Below, piece after piece: positions 55,983 through 57,938 of a stretch of DNA of 57,938 bases. Within the stretch, counting starts at the first letter, position 1. Each line of letters begins with the position of its first letter. The notes below the pieces were generated by a model, which was not told where the DNA came from, searched no databases, and worked only from the letters and a program-made list of their open reading frames with translations. The position numbers and the translations under genes are program-made. This stretch comes from Vibrio splendidus (GTDB lineage: Bacteria > Pseudomonadota > Gammaproteobacteria > Enterobacterales > Vibrionaceae): NCBI RefSeq assembly GCF_001557875.1, contig NZ_LNRF01000016.1, positions 1 through 57,938 on the forward strand. Direction: 5' to 3'.

Positions 55983-56813
55983 TTGCTGCGGAACTTATTA
56001 CAGGTAATGGTTGTGTCGGAAAGCATACAAAAAAACATATTAGTCTTTGATTCTGGGGTTGGCGGTCTGTCTGTATATAAAGAGATAAGCCAGTTACTAC
56101 CAAATCACAACTATATCTATGTATTCGATAACGAGGCTTATCCATATGGTGAGCTCGATCAGCAAATTCTCATTCAGCGAGTCCAAAGTATCGTGGCCAG
56201 TTTTGTGGTGAGTCACGCTATTGATATTGTAGTGATAGCTTGTAATACGGCCAGTACGATAGTCCTTCCTACACTTCGCGCTAATAACCTTATCCCAATT
56301 GTCGGTGTTGTCCCGGCAATCAAGCCTGCCTCGTTACTGGCTAATAAAGCGGTTGGTCTTATTGCAACTCCCGCGACGATTACTCGTGAATACACACACG
56401 ATCTCATCAAAAATTTCTCGAGTAATAAAAGAGTAGAGCTGTTGGGTTCGACTCGGCTAGTGGATATGGCTGAAGATAAACTCAGAGGTGAGGAGATTAG
56501 CCTTGAAGAGTTACAGCAAATCCTTCAACCGATGATAAACACAATTGATGTAGCTGTATTGGGATGCACCCATTTCCCACTGATCAAATCAGAGATTCAA
56601 CAAGTACTAGGTGAAAGTGTAGTGCTGATAGATTCTGGTAAAGCGATAGCTAAGCGGGTTCAAGATTTGTTGGGTTTGGAAAGTGTTAATAAAGAAGGGG
56701 GAGTGCGTGAAGTTTTTTGTAGTGCACTTCCTAAAAAAGAAAGTGCACTAAATAGTATGTTAAAGCAGTTAGGGTTTAGCTCAGTTCAGATTCGTCCGCT
56801 TCAGGATGTTTAG
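55983..56813 (+). CDS. murI: Glutamate racemase
   Basis: A 276-residue cofactor-free racemase supplying D-glutamate for peptidoglycan. Catalytic Cys87 is in VIACNTAST and Cys195 in VLGCTHFPL. LVFDSGVGGLSVYKEI and AYPYGELD are also typical. The start is taken as TTG 55983 because AAGGGG lies 7 bases before it; the ATG at 56007 (MVVSESI) is the alternative. It follows the DUF71 gene and, in gene order, btuB, as in E. coli. Its last 38 bases overlap the end of the converging RRM gene. Confidence 0.93.
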   Translation: MLRNLLQVMVVSESIQKNILVFDSGVGGLSVYKEISQLLPNHNYIYVFDNEAYPYGELDQQILIQRVQSIVASFVVSHAIDIVVIACNTASTIVLPTLRANNLIPIVGVVPAIKPASLLANKAVGLIATPATITREYTHDLIKNFSSNKRVELLGSTRLVDMAEDKLRGEEISLEELQQILQPMINTIDVAVLGCTHFPLIKSEIQQVLGESVVLIDSGKAIAKRVQDLLGLESVNKEGGVREVFCSALPKKESALNSMLKQLGFSSVQIRPLQDV

Positions 56814-57228
56814 GATCATTTGCAACACGTACTTTTAAAGTTCGTTGCATGTAATCTTTATCATTAAGTGCAGAGATTGCATGATTCACATCATTACTTG
56901 CCATAACAACAAATCCAAAGCCTCTTCTTTTTCCAGTACGTTTGTCTTTCATTAAACGTACTGCGAATACTTCACCATGCTCTGAGAATAATTCACGTAC
57001 ATGTGATTCGTTCGCTTTGTATGGAAGATTACCTACATAAAGTGTTTTGGTTGAAGCCTTAGGTTCTGAATCTGATTTTGAGTCGGTGCTTGAAAAGTTA
57101 ACAACAAAAGCGGAAGCCAAGACACCAAGGATAAAGGTAATTGCAGGCGATATATCTACCTGAGAGAAAACAATGCCGCCTAATACAGCCAGTGCGACAA
57201 TTAACAACATCGATTTTTTTGAGTTCAT
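56776..57228 (-). CDS. Membrane-anchored RRM RNA-binding protein
   Basis: A 150-residue protein. Two hydrophobic stretches (about residues 6-23 and 28-46) are followed by a Ser/Asp linker and one RNA recognition motif (about residues 61-138). RNP2 is LYVGNL and RNP1 is KRRGFGFVVM, both with the aromatic residues that stack on RNA. Bacterial RRM proteins are usually small and soluble; a membrane-tethered form is less usual and suggests mRNA or sRNA binding at the inner membrane. The 3' end overlaps the murI 3' end by 38 bases on the opposite strand. No strong ribosome site is seen before the ATG. Confidence 0.85.
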   Translation of the reverse strand: MNSKKSMLLIVALAVLGGIVFSQVDISPAITFILGVLASAFVVNFSSTDSKSDSEPKASTKTLYVGNLPYKANESHVRELFSEHGEVFAVRLMKDKRTGKRRGFGFVVMASNDVNHAISALNDKDYMQRTLKVRVANDPKHPEADESELS

Positions 57229-57419
57229 ATCGGAATACTACATATTAATAAACGAAATAGACGCATCTACCATTAACAAAATAGACACATGAATCTTACG
57301 TTCATGGCTTCCATTTTTCCAATGTATTGCTGTGATACGTCTCAAATGTTTAGTTTTTATTCGAAAAATGCGGATCTGGTGGCTTTTTAGGCGAACAAAA
57401 CTTTTATTTCAAAAAGCTC

Positions 57420-57447
57420 TTGTGCTCCATCTCAATCTCTCTATAAT
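57420..57447 (+). promoter_or_regulatory. rRNA operon promoter P1
   Basis: TTGTGC (57420-57425), 16 bases, TATAAT (57442-57447), then a G/C-rich stretch GCCGCC. The 25 bases before the -35 (57395-57419) are made of A and T runs (AAAACTTTTATTTCAAAAAG), the form of an UP element. This is what a strong, stringently controlled rRNA promoter looks like. Confidence 0.75.
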
Positions 57448-57522
57448 GCCGCCTCACCGACACGGAGTGAGACGAAAGTCACACAGCGAAATCGGTAGAG
57501 AAAAAGAGTTTGAAAATAACCC

Positions 57523-57550
57523 TTGACTCTCAAAGTGGTGCAGGTATAGT
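57523..57550 (+). promoter_or_regulatory. rRNA operon promoter P2
   Basis: TTGACT (57523-57528), 16 bases, TATAGT (57545-57550), then ACGCACCCC. It lies 103 bases after P1, as in tandem rRNA promoters of gammaproteobacteria. Confidence 0.8.
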
Positions 57551-57592
57551 ACGCACCCCTAGCGACTGAGATGTGAATCACAAAACGCTAGC

Positions 57593-57603
57593 GCTCTTTA
57601 ACA
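57593..57603 (+). promoter_or_regulatory. BoxA antitermination element of the rRNA leader
   Basis: GCTCTTTAACA agrees with the rRNA boxA TGCTCTTTAACA except for its first base. It recruits Nus factors so transcription passes through the operon. The leader beyond it (57604-57849) holds small hairpins with TTCG loops, for example GTTAC-TTCG-GTAAC at 57686-57699, and the RNase III processing arms. Confidence 0.85.
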
Positions 57604-57849
57604 ATTTAAACCTATCAATCTGTGTGGGCACTCGTTGATGAATATCAAAACGTTATTGGTTCTTTTTCGAAAGAGCGTAATAACAGTTACTTCGGTAACA
57701 AAATTGATTTCAATGAACTGAGTGACCAATACGTTTAACTACTTGTAGTTATTCGGCACAGTCAATTCATTACCATTCTGTTGGAATGGTAATAGCTTTA
57801 AAATTACATAGTAGTTTTGAAGTCAGTATTCGTTGAGTCACAAAATCTT

Positions 57850-57938
57850 AAATTGAAGAGTTTGATCATGGCTCAGATTGAACGCTGGCGGCAGGCCTAA
57901 CACATGCAAGTCGAGCGGAAACGACACTAACAATCCTT
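57850..57938 (+). rRNA. 16S ribosomal RNA, 5' end (partial)
   Basis: The mature start AAATTGAAGAGTTTGATC is at 57850-57867, followed by the universal CATGGCTCAGATTGAACGC stretch. Only the first 89 bases are in the window. It belongs to a second rRNA operon in the same direction as the one at the left edge. Confidence 0.97.

Overview
The window looks like a near-origin stretch of the main chromosome of a Vibrio, probably close to the Splendidus group. This rests on remembered protein and rRNA resemblance and on gene order, since no search was possible. It starts in the last ~100 bases of a 23S rRNA gene, followed by 5S and tRNA-Asp. It ends 89 bases into the 16S gene of a second rRNA operon on the same strand. 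Two rRNA operons therefore flank about 57 kb of mostly core gammaproteobacterial genes.

Layout. 0.5-1.15 kb is gene-free. 1.2-5.3 kb carries the minus-strand heme operon hemC-hemD-hemX-hemY. 5.6-13.3 kb holds cyaA (divergent from hemC, with a CRP-type site between them), cyaY, lptM, lysA, dapF, a DUF484 gene, xerC and yigB. 13.4-18.6 kb holds two tandem paralogues encoding FIST sensor + degenerate GGDEF + EAL proteins, followed by a parS-like chromosome partition site. 18.7-25.4 kb holds a DTW-domain tRNA-modifying enzyme, a lipoprotein, an EVE protein, yigL, pldB, rhtB and an EAL-HDOD protein.

25.4-28.9 kb is an arsenic-resistance island: an arsR-type regulator behind a 12-4-12 palindrome, an ERIC-like repeat, an ArsJ-associated GAPDH, a Cys-based phosphatase and the ArsJ permease. 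29.0-33.7 kb holds an acyltransferase, DUF2500, a small membrane-anchored protein, an unannotated 26-codon ORF with a very C-rich/G-poor leader, YhhN, a YecH-like protein and YhgN. 33.8-38.9 kb is the conserved yhhL-rsmD / ftsY-ftsE-ftsX-rpoH block. It is followed by a non-coding patch dense in DnaA-box-like and GATC motifs, then glpE-glpG.

40.6-48.9 kb holds a FliL-like secreted protein, ubiC-ubiA, plsB/dgkA, lexA with two SOS boxes, a Fur-box-preceded LCM-type methyltransferase, and a DinF-type MATE exporter. 49.1-53.0 kb holds sthA, fabR-yijD and trmA. 53.2-57.2 kb holds a cobalamin riboswitch, btuB, a DUF71 ATP-pyrophosphatase, murI and a membrane-anchored RRM protein. The last 0.7 kb is the promoter and leader of the next rRNA operon.

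Functionally, most genes serve core cofactor, envelope, division and stress roles. The accessory or least explained parts are the FIST-EAL pair, the arsenate module, the small ORF with its skewed leader, the DnaA/GATC cluster, the Fur-linked methyltransferase between lexA and dinF, the B12-linked DUF71 enzyme and the membrane RRM protein. I found no CRISPR array, complete insertion sequence, prophage or integron.
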